DNA of 64,000 nucleotides from Pseudomonas vlassakiae (GCF_014269035.2 NZ_JABWRP020000003.1:186001-250000), one strand, 5' to 3'. Positions 35,575 to 45,406 are shown, counted from the stretch's first letter. Notes: generated from the sequence alone by a model not told the origin. Program-made: numbers and translations.

Positions 35575-35932
35575 GCGATGGGGCCTCTGACCCGTGACGC
35601 TTCGTTGGTGTGGCGCAAGGCCGGGAAAACGATTCAGCTGACAACATACTACGCTGATTCCGCTTCGCTGGGCGCCCATAGGGAAACTCTGCGAAACCGT
35701 CTGACCTCAAGCCCGGCGTTTTCGCACAACTTCCCACGGTTAAAGCAACCTTTTCCTACGAGCGGCCAGTATATATAGCCAATCGCCAGGCGACGACCGC
35801 GCATTCACGAATATCTGTATGGTTTTTGTATCGCTTTCAGCGCAGCTCGGCAATTTGCTATCTTCGCTGCTCGCCTCAACCCAGAAGCCGCGTGCCAAGC
35901 GGCCTGCGTCACCTACAAGAGAACAACGATCA
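35575..35932. other. 358-base divergent promoter region
   Basis: It separates the thioesterase (minus) from the transporter (plus). An AT-rich patch CCAGTATATATAGCCAATCG near 35767-35786 is the only promoter-like stretch I see. No gene or repeat is supported. Confidence 0.4.
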
Positions 35933-37222
35933 ATGACCTCCGTGCCGAGCAGTATCGAGCAGCCCTCACGGCCGCTGACCCGCAGTGACTACAAGACCCT
36001 CTCACTGTCCGCGCTGGGCGGAGCCCTGGAGTTCTACGACTTCATCATCTTCGTGTTCTTCGCCACAGTGGTCGGCAAGCTGTTCTTCCCGCCTGACATG
36101 CCCGAATGGCTGCGCCTGATGCAGACCTTCGGCATTTTCGCCGCCGGTTACCTGGCACGGCCACTGGGTGGCATCGTCATGGCCCACTTCGGCGATCTGC
36201 TTGGGCGCAAGAAGATGTTCACCTTGAGCATCTTCATGATGGCCTTGCCGACCCTGATCATGGGCCTGCTGCCGACTTATGCACAGATCGGTCTGTGGGC
36301 GCCGGTCCTGCTGTTGCTGATGCGCGTGATCCAGGGCGCGGCCATCGGTGGTGAAGTACCGGGCGCCTGGGTGTTCGTCTCCGAGCACGTGCCGGCACGC
36401 AACACCGGCTACGCCTGTGGCACCCTGACCGCCGGCCTGACGGCAGGGATCCTGCTCGGTTCGCTGGTGGCGACCCTGATCAACACCCTCTACAGCGCCG
36501 AAGAAGTGGCCGACTATGCCTGGCGTATCCCGTTCCTGCTCGGCGGTGTGTTCGGCCTGTTCTCGGTGTACCTGCGCCGCTGGCTGCACGAAACCCCGGT
36601 GTTCGCCGAGATGCAGCAGCGCAAGGCATTGGCCGAAGAGCTGCCACTGCGCGCGGTGCTGCGTGATCACCGTGGGCCGATCATCCTGTCGATGCTGCTG
36701 ACCTGGATGCTGTCTGCCGGCATCGTCGTGGTGATCCTGATGACCCCGGCGTTGCTGCAGAGCATCTATCACGTCAGCCCTACCGATTCGCTCAAGGCCA
36801 ACAGCCTGGCGATCGTGCTGCTCAGCTTCGGCTGCATCGGTGCCGGCAGCCTGGCCGACCGCTTCGGTGCGGGTCGGGTGTTCGTGATCGGCAGCCTGTT
36901 GCTGCTGGCCAGCTCCTGGACCTTCTACCACAGCCTGCCGACCCATCCTGAGCTGCTGTTCCCGCTGTATGCGCTGACCGGCCTGTGCGTGGGGGTGATC
37001 GGCGCGGTGCCGTACGTGATGGTCAAGGCGTTCCCGGCGGTGGTGCGCTTCAGTGGGCTGTCGTTCTCCTACAACGTCGCGTACGCCATCTTCGGTGGCC
37101 TGACGCCGATGGTGGTGACGGCGCTGCTCAAGGTCAGCCCAATGGCACCTGCCTACTACGTAGCAGGGCTGTGCTCCGTCGGTCTGGCGGTGGGCCTGTA
37201 CTTGCTCGCCAACAAGCGCTGA
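35933..37222 (+). CDS. MFS transporter, metabolite:H+ symporter (MHS) type
   Basis: The 429-residue protein has 12 hydrophobic helices. GALEFYDFIIFVFF in helix 1 and RPLGGIVMAHFGDLLGRKKMF between helices 2 and 3 are the MHS/proline-betaine-type signatures of the major facilitator superfamily. It should import an organic acid or amino acid derivative with protons. I chose ATG 35933 (MTSVPSS); the frame open to 35819 lacks conserved residues. The substrate is unknown. Confidence 0.88.
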   Translation: MTSVPSSIEQPSRPLTRSDYKTLSLSALGGALEFYDFIIFVFFATVVGKLFFPPDMPEWLRLMQTFGIFAAGYLARPLGGIVMAHFGDLLGRKKMFTLSIFMMALPTLIMGLLPTYAQIGLWAPVLLLLMRVIQGAAIGGEVPGAWVFVSEHVPARNTGYACGTLTAGLTAGILLGSLVATLINTLYSAEEVADYAWRIPFLLGGVFGLFSVYLRRWLHETPVFAEMQQRKALAEELPLRAVLRDHRGPIILSMLLTWMLSAGIVVVILMTPALLQSIYHVSPTDSLKANSLAIVLLSFGCIGAGSLADRFGAGRVFVIGSLLLLASSWTFYHSLPTHPELLFPLYALTGLCVGVIGAVPYVMVKAFPAVVRFSGLSFSYNVAYAIFGGLTPMVVTALLKVSPMAPAYYVAGLCSVGLAVGLYLLANKR

Positions 37223-37237
37223 TCTGCACAAGGCTAC

Positions 37238-37315
37238 TGGCCCCTTCGCGGCTAAAGCCGCTCCTACAGGGACTGCACCCTACCTGTAGGAGCGGCTTCA
37301 GCCGCGAAGGGGCCA
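37238..37315. repeat. Inverted REP pair
   Basis: Arms 37238-37268 and 37285-37315 are inverted copies of TGGCCCCTTCGCGGCTAAAGCC type with a 16-base spacer. It separates the transporter gene from the pstS promoter. Confidence 0.9.
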
Positions 37316-37345
37316 GACCTGTTTCAGTGATGGCCTTTCATCCAT

Positions 37346-37363
37346 TTGTCACATTTGAGTCAT
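37346..37363 (+). promoter_or_regulatory. pstS: Pho box before pstS
   Basis: TTGTCAC-ATTT-GAGTCAT matches the PhoB direct repeat CTGTCAT-N4-CTGTCAT at 5 of 7 positions in each half. It lies 75 bases before the pstS ATG. Confidence 0.7.
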
Positions 37364-37437
37364 ATCGTATTCATGCGGCCTGCAGATACTGGGCCCCGTT
37401 CCATCCAGCACCCCCATATTCCTGCTAGGAGCAAGGC

Positions 37438-38436
37438 ATGAAACTGAAGCGTTTGATGGCGGCCCTCACCTTTGCCGCCGCTGGCGTTGCGACCGCCAAC
37501 GCGGTAGCCGCTGTCGACCCTGCGATCCCGACCTACACCAAGACCACCGGTGTGTCGGGCAACCTCTCCAGCGTCGGTTCCGATACCCTCGCGAACCTGA
37601 TGACTCTGTGGGCCGAGGCCTACAAGAAGGAATATCCAAACGTAAACATCCAGATTCAGGCTGCCGGCTCCTCTACCGCGCCACCCGCGCTGACCGAAGG
37701 CACCGCCAACCTCGGCCCGATGAGCCGCAAGATGAAGGACGTCGAGCTGCAAGCCTTCGAGCAGAAGTACGGCTACAAGCCGACCGCCATCCCGGTCGCC
37801 GTCGATGCCCTGGCCGTGTTCGTGCACAAGGACAACCCGATCAAGGGCCTGACCATGGAACAGGTCGATGCGATCTTCTCGTCCACCCGCCTGTGTGGCG
37901 CCAAAGCCGACGTCAAGACCTGGGGCGACCTGGGCGTGACCGGCGACCTGGCCAACAAGCCGGTGCAGCTGTTCGGCCGCAACTCGGTATCGGGTACCTA
38001 TGGCTACTTCAAGGAAGAGGCCCTGTGCAAAGGCGACTTCAAGCCTAACGTCAACGAACAGCCTGGCTCGGCTTCGGTCGTACAGGCGATCAGCTCCTCG
38101 CTGAACGGCATCGGTTACTCGGGCATCGGCTACAAGACTGCCAGCGTCAAGACCGTGCCATTGGCCAAGAAAGGCAGCACCGAGTTCATTGAAGACAACG
38201 AAACCAACGCCCTGAACGGCAAATATCCGCTGTCGCGCTTCCTCTACGTCTACGTCAACAAGGCGCCGAACAAGCCACTGGCCCCGCTGGAAGCCGAGTT
38301 CGTCAAGCTGGTCCTGTCGCAAGCTGGCCAGCAGGTCGTGGTGAAGGACGGTTACATCCCGCTGCCGGCCAAAGTGGTCGACAAGACCTTGGCTGACCTG
38401 GGCCTGTCCCACTCGGACAACGTTGCAAAGAAGTAA
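37438..38436 (+). CDS. pstS: Phosphate ABC transporter periplasmic-binding protein
   Basis: PstS captures phosphate in the periplasm and hands it to PstCA. The 332 residues begin with a signal peptide ([20 protein letters not shown]). The phosphate-binding segments [21 protein letters not shown] and [12 protein letters not shown] are visible. A PhoB box precedes it, and a tandem hairpin region separates it from pstC, which allows more PstS than permease. Shine-Dalgarno AGGAG precedes ATG 37438. Confidence 0.95.
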   Translation: MKLKRLMAALTFAAAGVATANAVAAVDPAIPTYTKTTGVSGNLSSVGSDTLANLMTLWAEAYKKEYPNVNIQIQAAGSSTAPPALTEGTANLGPMSRKMKDVELQAFEQKYGYKPTAIPVAVDALAVFVHKDNPIKGLTMEQVDAIFSSTRLCGAKADVKTWGDLGVTGDLANKPVQLFGRNSVSGTYGYFKEEALCKGDFKPNVNEQPGSASVVQAISSSLNGIGYSGIGYKTASVKTVPLAKKGSTEFIEDNETNALNGKYPLSRFLYVYVNKAPNKPLAPLEAEFVKLVLSQAGQQVVVKDGYIPLPAKVVDKTLADLGLSHSDNVAKK

Positions 38437-38448
38437 CTGACTGAGGAT

Positions 38449-38525
38449 GAGGCCGGTGCTGAAGCCCGGCCTCTTCCACGACTTCCCCAGTCCGTTGCCA
38501 GGGTTCCTGGGCAGCGGGCTTTTTT
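38449..38525 (+). terminator. Two hairpins behind pstS, the second with a T run
   Basis: GAGGCCGG/CCGGCCTC (38449-38473) is followed by CCGTTGCC...GGCAGCGG (38492-38516) and GCTTTTTT. Together they should end most pstS transcripts. Confidence 0.8.
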
Positions 38526-38536
38526 GCGTCAACTCA

Positions 38537-38554
38537 CTGTCATGTTTTTGTCAT
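38537..38554 (+). promoter_or_regulatory. pstC: Strong Pho box before pstC
   Basis: CTGTCAT-GTTT-TTGTCAT matches the PhoB repeat at 7/7 and 6/7. The next -10-like element, TAGGGT at 38565-38570, would start RNA at about the first pstC ATG. Confidence 0.85.
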
Positions 38555-38576
38555 ACGGGACCGCTAGGGTGTGCGC

Positions 38577-40865
38577 ATGAATGATCTGGCCAATTCCACA
38601 ATGACCCCAAACTCCCCGCCCGTGCGGATTGACTTCAATACGCCCGAGTTGCAACGCAAGCGCCGCATGCGCGCCCTCAAGGATCGCCTGACCCGCTGGT
38701 ATGTACTGGTGGGCGGGCTTGCCGTATTGGCAGCCATCACGCTGATCTTCTTCTACCTGGCGTATGTGGTACTGCCCCTGTTCCAGGGTGCGGAGCTGAC
38801 CAGCAAGAAAGCCCTGGAGCCAGCCTGGCTGCAGCAGGATGCCGGCAAGCCACTGATGATCGCCCTTGAAGAGCAGAACCTGGTCGGCATGCGCGTTTCG
38901 GACAAGGGTCAGGCCATTTTCTTCGAGACCAAGAGCGGTAAACAGTTAAGCCGCGTCGACCTGCCCTTGCCGGCAGGTACCCAGGTCAGTTCCATCAGTG
39001 CTGACCAGCCTGGCAGCCCGCTGGTGGTGCTCGGTCTGTCCAATGGCCAGGCACTGGTGTTCCACCACACCTACAAGGTCACCTACCCGGACAACAAGAA
39101 AACCATCACTCCAGGCGTCGATTACCCGTACGGCCAGGAGCCGTTCGTGCTCGACGAGCAGGGCCGCGCGCTGGAACACGTGAGTGTCAACGTCAACGGC
39201 GACACCCTGCTGCTGGCTGGCTCCACGGGTGCGCACCTGCAGGTGGTCGAGCTGTCGCGCAGCGAAAACATGCTGACCGGCGAGACCAGCACCGAGCAGC
39301 GCCGTATCGAATTGCCGCAGATGACCGAAGTGGTGAAGAACATCTTCATCGACCCACGTCAGCAGTGGTTGTATGTGATCAACGGTCGCGCCACCGCCGA
39401 TGTCTTCAGCCTGCGCGACAAGAGCCTCAATGGCCGCTACAAGCTGGCCGAAAGCGCCGACACCGAAGTCACCGCCACCGTCCAGCTGGTGGGGGGTATC
39501 TCGCTGATCATCGGCGATTCCAAGGGCGGCCTGGCCCAGTGGTTCATGGCCCGCGACCCGGATGGCGAGCAGCGCTTCAAGCAGATCCGTACCTTCAAGA
39601 TGGGTAAGGCGCCGATCGTACAGATCGATGCCGAAGAGCGTCGCAAGGGCTTCATCGCCCTGGACAGCGACGGCAAGCTCGGCGTGTTCCACAGCACCGC
39701 GCACCGCACTTTGCTGGTCGAGCAGGCCGCCGAGGGGCCTGGCATCCTGGCCCTGTCGCCGCGTGCCAACCGCATCATCATTGAAGAAGGTGGCAAGCTG
39801 CTGCCGCTGAGCCTGCGCAACCCGCACCCGGAAATCTCCTTCAGCGCCTTGTGGGGCAAGGTCTGGTACGAGAACTACGACGAGCCCAAGTACGTCTGGC
39901 AGTCGACCGCCTCGAACACCGACTTCGAACCCAAGCTGAGCCTCTCGCCGCTGACCTTCGGTACCCTCAAGGCCGCGTTCTACGCGATGATCCTGGCGGC
40001 CCCGCTGGCCATTGCTGCCGCCATCTACACCGCCTACTTCATGGCCCCGGGCATGCGCCGCAAGGTCAAGCCGGTGATCGAGCTGATGGAAGCGATGCCG
40101 ACAGTGATCCTCGGTTTCTTCGCCGGCCTGTTCCTGGCACCTTACCTGGAAGGCCACCTGCCCGGCGTATTCAGCCTGTTCCTGATCATGCCGCTCGGCA
40201 TTCTGCTGACCGGCTTCACCTGGAGCCGCCTGCCGGAGTCTATCCGCCTGCGCGTTCCGGATGGTTGGGAAGCGGCAATCCTGATTCCGGTGATCCTGGC
40301 GATCGGCTGGTTTGCCCTGGCGGTCAGCCCGTATCTCGAAAGCTGGTTCTTCGGCGGTGACATGCGCCTGTGGATCGAGCACTCGCTTGGCCTGCGCTAC
40401 GACCAGCGCAATGCCTTGGTGGTCGGAATCGCCATGGGCTTCGCGGTCATCCCGAACATCTACTCGATCGCCGAAGACGCCGTGTTCAGCGTGCCGCGCA
40501 GCCTGACCCTGGGCTCCCTGGCCCTGGGTGCGACGCCGTGGCAGACCCTGACCCGCGTGGTCATCCTCACCGCCAGCCCGGGCATCTTCTCGGCGTTGAT
40601 GATCGGCATGGGGCGTGCGGTGGGCGAGACCATGATCGTGCTGATGGCCACCGGCAATACTCCGGTGATGGAACTGAACCTGTTCGAAGGCATGCGCACC
40701 CTGGCCGCCAACGTGGCGGTCGAAATGCCTGAATCGGAAGTTGGCGGCAGCCACTATCGCGTGCTGTTCCTCGCCGCCCTCGTGCTGCTGATGTTCACCT
40801 TCATCATGAACACCTTGGCCGAGCTGATTCGCCAGCGTCTGCGCAAGAAATACTCGTCGCTTTGA
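38577..40865 (+). CDS. pstC: Phosphate ABC transporter permease PstC, long Pseudomonas form
   Basis: PstC and PstA form the inner-membrane phosphate channel. This 762-residue form is more than twice E. coli PstC. After a first helix (residues about 38-62) comes a large periplasmic region of about 380 residues with repeated beta-strand patterns. The conventional permease core follows from about 460, with the EAA-type loop LALGATPWQTLTRVVIL. The Pho-box geometry puts the transcript start near ATG 38577, suggesting a leaderless message; ATG 38601 is the alternative. It is first gene of pstCAB-phoU. Confidence 0.93.
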   Translation: MNDLANSTMTPNSPPVRIDFNTPELQRKRRMRALKDRLTRWYVLVGGLAVLAAITLIFFYLAYVVLPLFQGAELTSKKALEPAWLQQDAGKPLMIALEEQNLVGMRVSDKGQAIFFETKSGKQLSRVDLPLPAGTQVSSISADQPGSPLVVLGLSNGQALVFHHTYKVTYPDNKKTITPGVDYPYGQEPFVLDEQGRALEHVSVNVNGDTLLLAGSTGAHLQVVELSRSENMLTGETSTEQRRIELPQMTEVVKNIFIDPRQQWLYVINGRATADVFSLRDKSLNGRYKLAESADTEVTATVQLVGGISLIIGDSKGGLAQWFMARDPDGEQRFKQIRTFKMGKAPIVQIDAEERRKGFIALDSDGKLGVFHSTAHRTLLVEQAAEGPGILALSPRANRIIIEEGGKLLPLSLRNPHPEISFSALWGKVWYENYDEPKYVWQSTASNTDFEPKLSLSPLTFGTLKAAFYAMILAAPLAIAAAIYTAYFMAPGMRRKVKPVIELMEAMPTVILGFFAGLFLAPYLEGHLPGVFSLFLIMPLGILLTGFTWSRLPESIRLRVPDGWEAAILIPVILAIGWFALAVSPYLESWFFGGDMRLWIEHSLGLRYDQRNALVVGIAMGFAVIPNIYSIAEDAVFSVPRSLTLGSLALGATPWQTLTRVVILTASPGIFSALMIGMGRAVGETMIVLMATGNTPVMELNLFEGMRTLAANVAVEMPESEVGGSHYRVLFLAALVLLMFTFIMNTLAELIRQRLRKKYSSL

Positions 40866-40882
40866 TAGAAAGGTAGCGATCC

Positions 40883-42553
40883 GTGAAAAAGGATTCCCTC
40901 AAAGGCTGGTTCAAGAGCGGCGCCCCAGGCGTCTGGATCAGCGGTGGCGCGGTGGCCATGGCGGTGATCATGACCGTTGGCCTGCTGGCGGTGATTGCCG
41001 TGCGCGGCCTGGGCCACTTCTGGCCAGCCGACCTGATCCAGGCCACCTACAAGGTGCCGGGCCAGGCCGACCACGTTGTCATCGGCGAAGTGGTGCAGAA
41101 GGAAGAAGTCCCGCGTGCCCGCCTCAAGGGCGCCGGCTTGCCGGTGCCAGACGACGGCCCTGAGTTCATGACCCGCGAGCTGGTCAAGGTGGGTAACCGC
41201 GACCTCAACGGCAGCGACTTCACCTGGGTGGTCGGCGAGTGGCTGGTAGACGAGCAGCGCCCGGCCGACCTGATCGCCCTGGAGCGCCGCGAGTGGGGCA
41301 ACTTCTACGGCTACCTGGTCAGCGTCAAGGAAGACGGCCGCGTGGTTGCCCAAGGCCCGGCGGCCTGGAACGAGCTGCAAGCCCGCCTGAAGCGTGCCAA
41401 CCAGCTCAACAGCGAACTGCAAACCCTCGAGAAGAAAGACATCGGGGCCATCAACCATGGCCTCGAGCGCTTGCGCCTGCACGGCCGCAAGCTGGAACTG
41501 GACGGCAAGCTGGACGCCACTGCCCAGGCCGACATCGACGCCGAACGCGCCGAGCTGAACAGCCGCTACAAGGCCGTCGAGGAGCGCCTGCTGGGCCTGC
41601 ACCAGGCCTTCGCCCGTGACAGCCTGGTGGCCCGCGACGGCAACGGCCGCGAAGTGGAAATCAACCTGAGCAAGGTGGTGCACGCCATCCAGCCGAATGC
41701 CATGTCCGGCTTCAGCAAGATGGGTACCTATTTCGCCAAGGTCTGGGAATTCCTCAGCGACGACCCTCGTGAAGCCAACACCGAGGGCGGCATCTTCCCG
41801 GCCATCTTCGGCACCGTGATGATGACCCTGATCATGGCGGTAATCGTCACGCCGTTCGGCGTGCTGGCCGCGGTCTACCTGCGCGAATACGCCAGGCAAG
41901 GCCCGGTGACCCGCCTGATCCGCATCGCGGTGAACAACCTGGCTGGCGTGCCGGCGATCGTCTACGGCGTGTTTGGCCTGGGCTTCTTCGTCTATGTACT
42001 GGGCGGCTCGATCGACCGCCTGTTCTTCCCCGAAGCGCTGCCCGCGCCGACCCTGGGTACCCCGGGCTTGCTGTGGGCTTCGCTGACCCTGGCGCTGCTG
42101 GCCGTGCCGGTGGTGATCGTGGCCACCGAGGAAGGCCTGGCACGGATTCCACGGACCGTGCGCGAAGGCTCCCTGGCCCTGGGTGCGACCAAGGCCGAAA
42201 CCCTGTGGAAGATCGTCCTGCCGATGGCCAGCCCGGCGATGATGACCGGCATGATCCTCGCCGTGGCCCGTGCCGCCGGTGAAGTGGCGCCGCTGATGCT
42301 GGTGGGTGTGGTGAAGCTGGCGCCATCGCTGCCGCTGGACGGCAACTACCCGTACCTGCACCTGGACCAGAAGATCATGCACCTGGGCTTCCACATCTAC
42401 GACGTCGGTTTCCAGAGCCCTAACGTCGAAGCTGCGCGACCGCTGGTATACGCCACGGCGCTGCTGCTGGTGCTGGTGATCGCCACCCTCAACTTGTCGG
42501 CGGTGTGGATCCGTAACCACCTGCGCGAGAAGTACAAGGCGCTCGACAGCTGA
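40883..42553 (+). CDS. pstA: Phosphate ABC transporter permease PstA, long Pseudomonas form
   Basis: The 556-residue permease has a first helix at about 17-42, then some 260 periplasmic residues. These include a charged segment of heptad-like pattern (about 165-245, LKRANQLNSELQTLEKK) that should form a coiled coil. The permease core with helices begins near 305, with LALGATKAETLWKIVLPMA as ATPase-contact loop. E. coli PstA is about 296 residues. It starts with GTG 17 bases after pstC. Confidence 0.93.
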   Translation: MKKDSLKGWFKSGAPGVWISGGAVAMAVIMTVGLLAVIAVRGLGHFWPADLIQATYKVPGQADHVVIGEVVQKEEVPRARLKGAGLPVPDDGPEFMTRELVKVGNRDLNGSDFTWVVGEWLVDEQRPADLIALERREWGNFYGYLVSVKEDGRVVAQGPAAWNELQARLKRANQLNSELQTLEKKDIGAINHGLERLRLHGRKLELDGKLDATAQADIDAERAELNSRYKAVEERLLGLHQAFARDSLVARDGNGREVEINLSKVVHAIQPNAMSGFSKMGTYFAKVWEFLSDDPREANTEGGIFPAIFGTVMMTLIMAVIVTPFGVLAAVYLREYARQGPVTRLIRIAVNNLAGVPAIVYGVFGLGFFVYVLGGSIDRLFFPEALPAPTLGTPGLLWASLTLALLAVPVVIVATEEGLARIPRTVREGSLALGATKAETLWKIVLPMASPAMMTGMILAVARAAGEVAPLMLVGVVKLAPSLPLDGNYPYLHLDQKIMHLGFHIYDVGFQSPNVEAARPLVYATALLLVLVIATLNLSAVWIRNHLREKYKALDS

Positions 42554-42625
42554 GCCTGAATTGCAAGCGTGCCGCCTGCCAATCGGCGGCCCTTTGAAAC
42601 GTATTGATAGCGTATGGAGTTGACC

Positions 42626-43459
42626 ATGCAGCATGATTCCCATACCCACGGCATCGACATGTCTGCCCTGGGTCGCGACAAGCAGGGCCTGCGCCTGGCT
42701 GAAGAAACCGTGGCCATCGAAGTGCCGGGCCTGAGCCTGTTCTACGGCGACAAACAAGCCCTGTTCGACGTGCAGATGAACATTCCCAAGCAACGCGTGA
42801 CCGCCTTCATTGGCCCGTCCGGCTGCGGCAAGTCGACCCTGCTGCGCACCTTCAATCGCATGAACGACCTGGTCGACGGCTGCCGCGTGGAAGGTGCCAT
42901 CAACCTTTACGGCAACAACATCTACCGCAAGGGCGAAGACGTGGCCGAGCTGCGTCGCCGGGTCGGCATGGTGTTCCAGAAGCCCAACCCGTTCCCCAAG
43001 ACCATTTACGAGAACGTGGTGTATGGCCTGCGTATCCAGGGCATCAACAAGAAACGCGTGCTGGATGAAGCGGTGGAATGGGCACTGAAGGGCGCCGCCT
43101 TGTGGGACGAAGTCAAAGACCGCCTGCACGAATCCGCCCTGGGCCTGTCCGGCGGCCAGCAGCAGCGTCTGGTGATCGCCCGTACCATCGCCGTGGAGCC
43201 TGAGGTGCTGCTGCTCGACGAACCGTGCTCGGCGCTGGACCCGATCTCGACGCTGAAGGTCGAAGAGCTGATCTACGAACTGAAATCCAAGTACACCATC
43301 GTCATCGTGACCCACAACATGCAACAGGCGGCCCGTGTTTCGGACTACACCGCCTTCATGTACATGGGCAAACTGGTCGAATTCGGCGATACCGACACCC
43401 TGTTCACCAACCCGGCGAAGAAGCAGACCGAAGACTACATCACCGGTCGTTACGGCTAA
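42626..43459 (+). CDS. pstB: Phosphate ABC transporter ATPase
   Basis: The 277-residue ATPase powers PstSCA. Walker [10 protein letters not shown], signature LSGGQQQRL, Walker [13 protein letters not shown] and the H-loop VTHNMQQ are all intact. ATG 42626 follows GGAG; an upstream in-frame ATG at 42614 overlaps that site. It is followed by a REP-like hairpin and phoU. Confidence 0.96.
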   Translation: MQHDSHTHGIDMSALGRDKQGLRLAEETVAIEVPGLSLFYGDKQALFDVQMNIPKQRVTAFIGPSGCGKSTLLRTFNRMNDLVDGCRVEGAINLYGNNIYRKGEDVAELRRRVGMVFQKPNPFPKTIYENVVYGLRIQGINKKRVLDEAVEWALKGAALWDEVKDRLHESALGLSGGQQQRLVIARTIAVEPEVLLLDEPCSALDPISTLKVEELIYELKSKYTIVIVTHNMQQAARVSDYTAFMYMGKLVEFGDTDTLFTNPAKKQTEDYITGRYG

Positions 43460-43474
43460 GGCCGGCTCGGTGTC

Positions 43475-43519
43475 TGGCACCGGCTTCGCCGGTGTTCGCG
43501 GGTGAACCCGCTCCTACAG
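43475..43519 (+). repeat. Single REP-like element between pstB and phoU
   Basis: CACCGGC TTC GCCGGTG hairpin is followed by one REP copy (TTCGCGGGTGAACCCGCTCCTACA). REP hairpins inside operons can stabilise the upstream mRNA. Confidence 0.75.
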
Positions 43520-43544
43520 GGCCGCGCTACCAAAGGATAATACG

Positions 43545-44315
43545 ATGATCAACAAAGAAAGCCTGACGCACCATATTTCCCAGCAGTTCAACGCCGAACT
43601 CGAAGAGGTGCGCAGCCACTTGCTGGCCATGGGTGGCCTGGTCGAGAAGCAGGTGAACGATGCCGTCACCGCGCTGATCGAGGCCGACTCGGGTCTGGCC
43701 CAGCAGGTGCGCGAAGTCGATGAGCAGATCAACCAGATGGAGCGCAACATCGACGAGGAATGCCTGCGCATCCTCGCCCGCCGCCAGCCGGCGGCCTCCG
43801 ACCTGCGCCTGATCATCAGCATCTCCAAGTCGGTGATCGACCTGGAGCGCATTGGTGACGAATCGACCAAGATCGCTCGCCGCGCCATCCAGCTGTGCGA
43901 AGAAGGCGAGTCGCCGCGCGGCTATGTCGAGGTGCGCCACATCGGCGACCAGGTGCGCAACATGGTGCGCGATGCCCTCGATGCCTTCGCCCGCTTCGAT
44001 GCCGACCTGGCACTGTCGGTGGCCCAGTACGACAAGACCATCGACCGCGAGTACAAGACTGCCCTGCGTGAACTGGTCACCTACATGATGGAAGACCCGC
44101 GCTCGATCTCGCGGGTGCTCAGCGTGATCTGGGTGTTGCGGTCGCTGGAGCGGATCGGCGACCACGCGCGAAACATTTCGGAGCTGGTGATCTACCTGGT
44201 GCGCGGCACCGATGTCCGTCACATGGGCCTCAAGCGCATGAAGGCTGAAGTCGAAGGCACTGCGGGGGATGCGGCCGAAAGCGCTAATGTTCCGGGCAAA
44301 CCTGACGATAAATAA
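43545..44315 (+). CDS. phoU: Phosphate signalling regulator PhoU
   Basis: PhoU links the Pst transporter to PhoR and holds the Pho response off when phosphate is plentiful. The 256-residue helical protein contains two PhoU repeats. The metal-binding motifs are LERIGDESTKIARRA near residue 105 and LERIGDHARNISE near 205. It ends the pstCAB-phoU operon, before a terminator at 44334. Confidence 0.95.
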   Translation: MINKESLTHHISQQFNAELEEVRSHLLAMGGLVEKQVNDAVTALIEADSGLAQQVREVDEQINQMERNIDEECLRILARRQPAASDLRLIISISKSVIDLERIGDESTKIARRAIQLCEEGESPRGYVEVRHIGDQVRNMVRDALDAFARFDADLALSVAQYDKTIDREYKTALRELVTYMMEDPRSISRVLSVIWVLRSLERIGDHARNISELVIYLVRGTDVRHMGLKRMKAEVEGTAGDAAESANVPGKPDDK

Positions 44316-44333
44316 GATTGCTCCCGAGCATCG

Positions 44334-44358
44334 ACGCCCGGCCCGTGCCGGGCGTTTG
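44334..44358 (+). terminator. Hairpin ending pst-phoU
   Basis: ACGCCCGGC and GCCGGGCGT form a perfect 9-base stem with CCGT loop, followed by TTGCG. The tail is short. Confidence 0.65.
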
Positions 44359-44479
44359 CGTGTGTGGCAGAGCAATCAGCAGGCACCCGCGAACGATGCG
44401 AAGAAGTCCCGGCGTGACCCTAGAGTTGGCAAGTGGCCACCATTGCGCGGTAGGCTAGTCGGGTTCAAGAGGAGTATCG

Positions 44480-45385
44480 ATGAGTAAAGTCAATGTGCTG
44501 GTCGTGGATGACGCACCGTTCATTCGTGACCTGGTCAGGAAGTGCCTGCGCAATGCTTTCCCGGGCATGGTCATCGAAGACGCGGTCAACGGTCGCAAAG
44601 CCATGGCCATGCTGGCCAAGGAGCCGTTCGACCTGGTGCTGTGCGACTGGGAGATGCCGGAGATGTCCGGCCTTGAGTTGCTGACCTGGTGCCGTCAGCA
44701 GCCCGAGATGAAGGACCTGCAGTTCATCATGGTGACCAGCCGTGGTGACAAGGAGAACGTGATCCAGGCCATCCAGGCCGGCGTCTCCGACTTCGTCGGC
44801 AAGCCGTTCACCAACGAGCAGCTGCTGACCAAGGTGAAAAAAGCCCTGAGCAAGATCGGCAAGCTGGAGAGCCTGATGGCTGGTGCACCGGCACGGGTGA
44901 ATTCGGCCTTCGCCAACGACTCGTTGAGCGCACTGACCGGTGGCAAGCCTGAAGCGGCCAAGGTGGCGGCATCTGCTGCTGCCGCGGCGGCCAAGCCTTT
45001 GCTCAATGCGCCGAAGCCCCAGACGGCGGCGGCTGCGGCGGCCCAGGTCGGGCGGGGGCAGGGCCAGCTGCGCCTGGCCAGCGGTACCCAGCCCTGCGTG
45101 ATCAAGGCGCTGAGCCTCAAGGAAGCGTTGTTGGTGGTGCGCCGCAGTGCAACGCTGCCACAGGTGCTGGAGGGCGCAGTGCTCGACCTGGAGCAGGGTG
45201 AGAACGCCGAAGTCGCGCGCCTGAACGGCTACCTGCACGCCATCGCGGCGCTGGAGCCCAAGCCAGAAAGTGACTGGCTGCAGCTGACCTTCAAGTTCGT
45301 CGACCAGGATGCGCAGAAACTCGACTACCTGTCGCGCCTGATTGCCCGAGGTACACAGCAGAAGCATTTCACCCCCGGCGCCTGA
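44480..45385 (+). CDS. CheY-like response regulator with PilZ-like C-terminal domain
   Basis: The 301-residue protein opens with a receiver domain (1-125): VVDDAPFIRD acid pocket, phosphoacceptor Asp56 in LVLCDWEMP, and KPF near 105. An Ala/Lys/Pro-rich linker (about 155-195) leads to a domain of about 100 residues (QLRLASGTQPCVIKALSLKEALLVV) resembling a degenerate PilZ fold. No histidine kinase is adjacent. It lies between phoU and an M23 peptidase, and the same gene follows phoU in P. aeruginosa. Confidence 0.85.
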   Translation: MSKVNVLVVDDAPFIRDLVRKCLRNAFPGMVIEDAVNGRKAMAMLAKEPFDLVLCDWEMPEMSGLELLTWCRQQPEMKDLQFIMVTSRGDKENVIQAIQAGVSDFVGKPFTNEQLLTKVKKALSKIGKLESLMAGAPARVNSAFANDSLSALTGGKPEAAKVAASAAAAAAKPLLNAPKPQTAAAAAAQVGRGQGQLRLASGTQPCVIKALSLKEALLVVRRSATLPQVLEGAVLDLEQGENAEVARLNGYLHAIAALEPKPESDWLQLTFKFVDQDAQKLDYLSRLIARGTQQKHFTPGA

Positions 45386-45406
45386 TCGACAACCGGTACA
45401 GAACCC

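Noticed and set aside
40754-43480. A 908-codon minus-strand frame opposite pstA-pstB
   Set aside because: Same cause; the plus strand encodes recognisable permease and ATPase motifs throughout.
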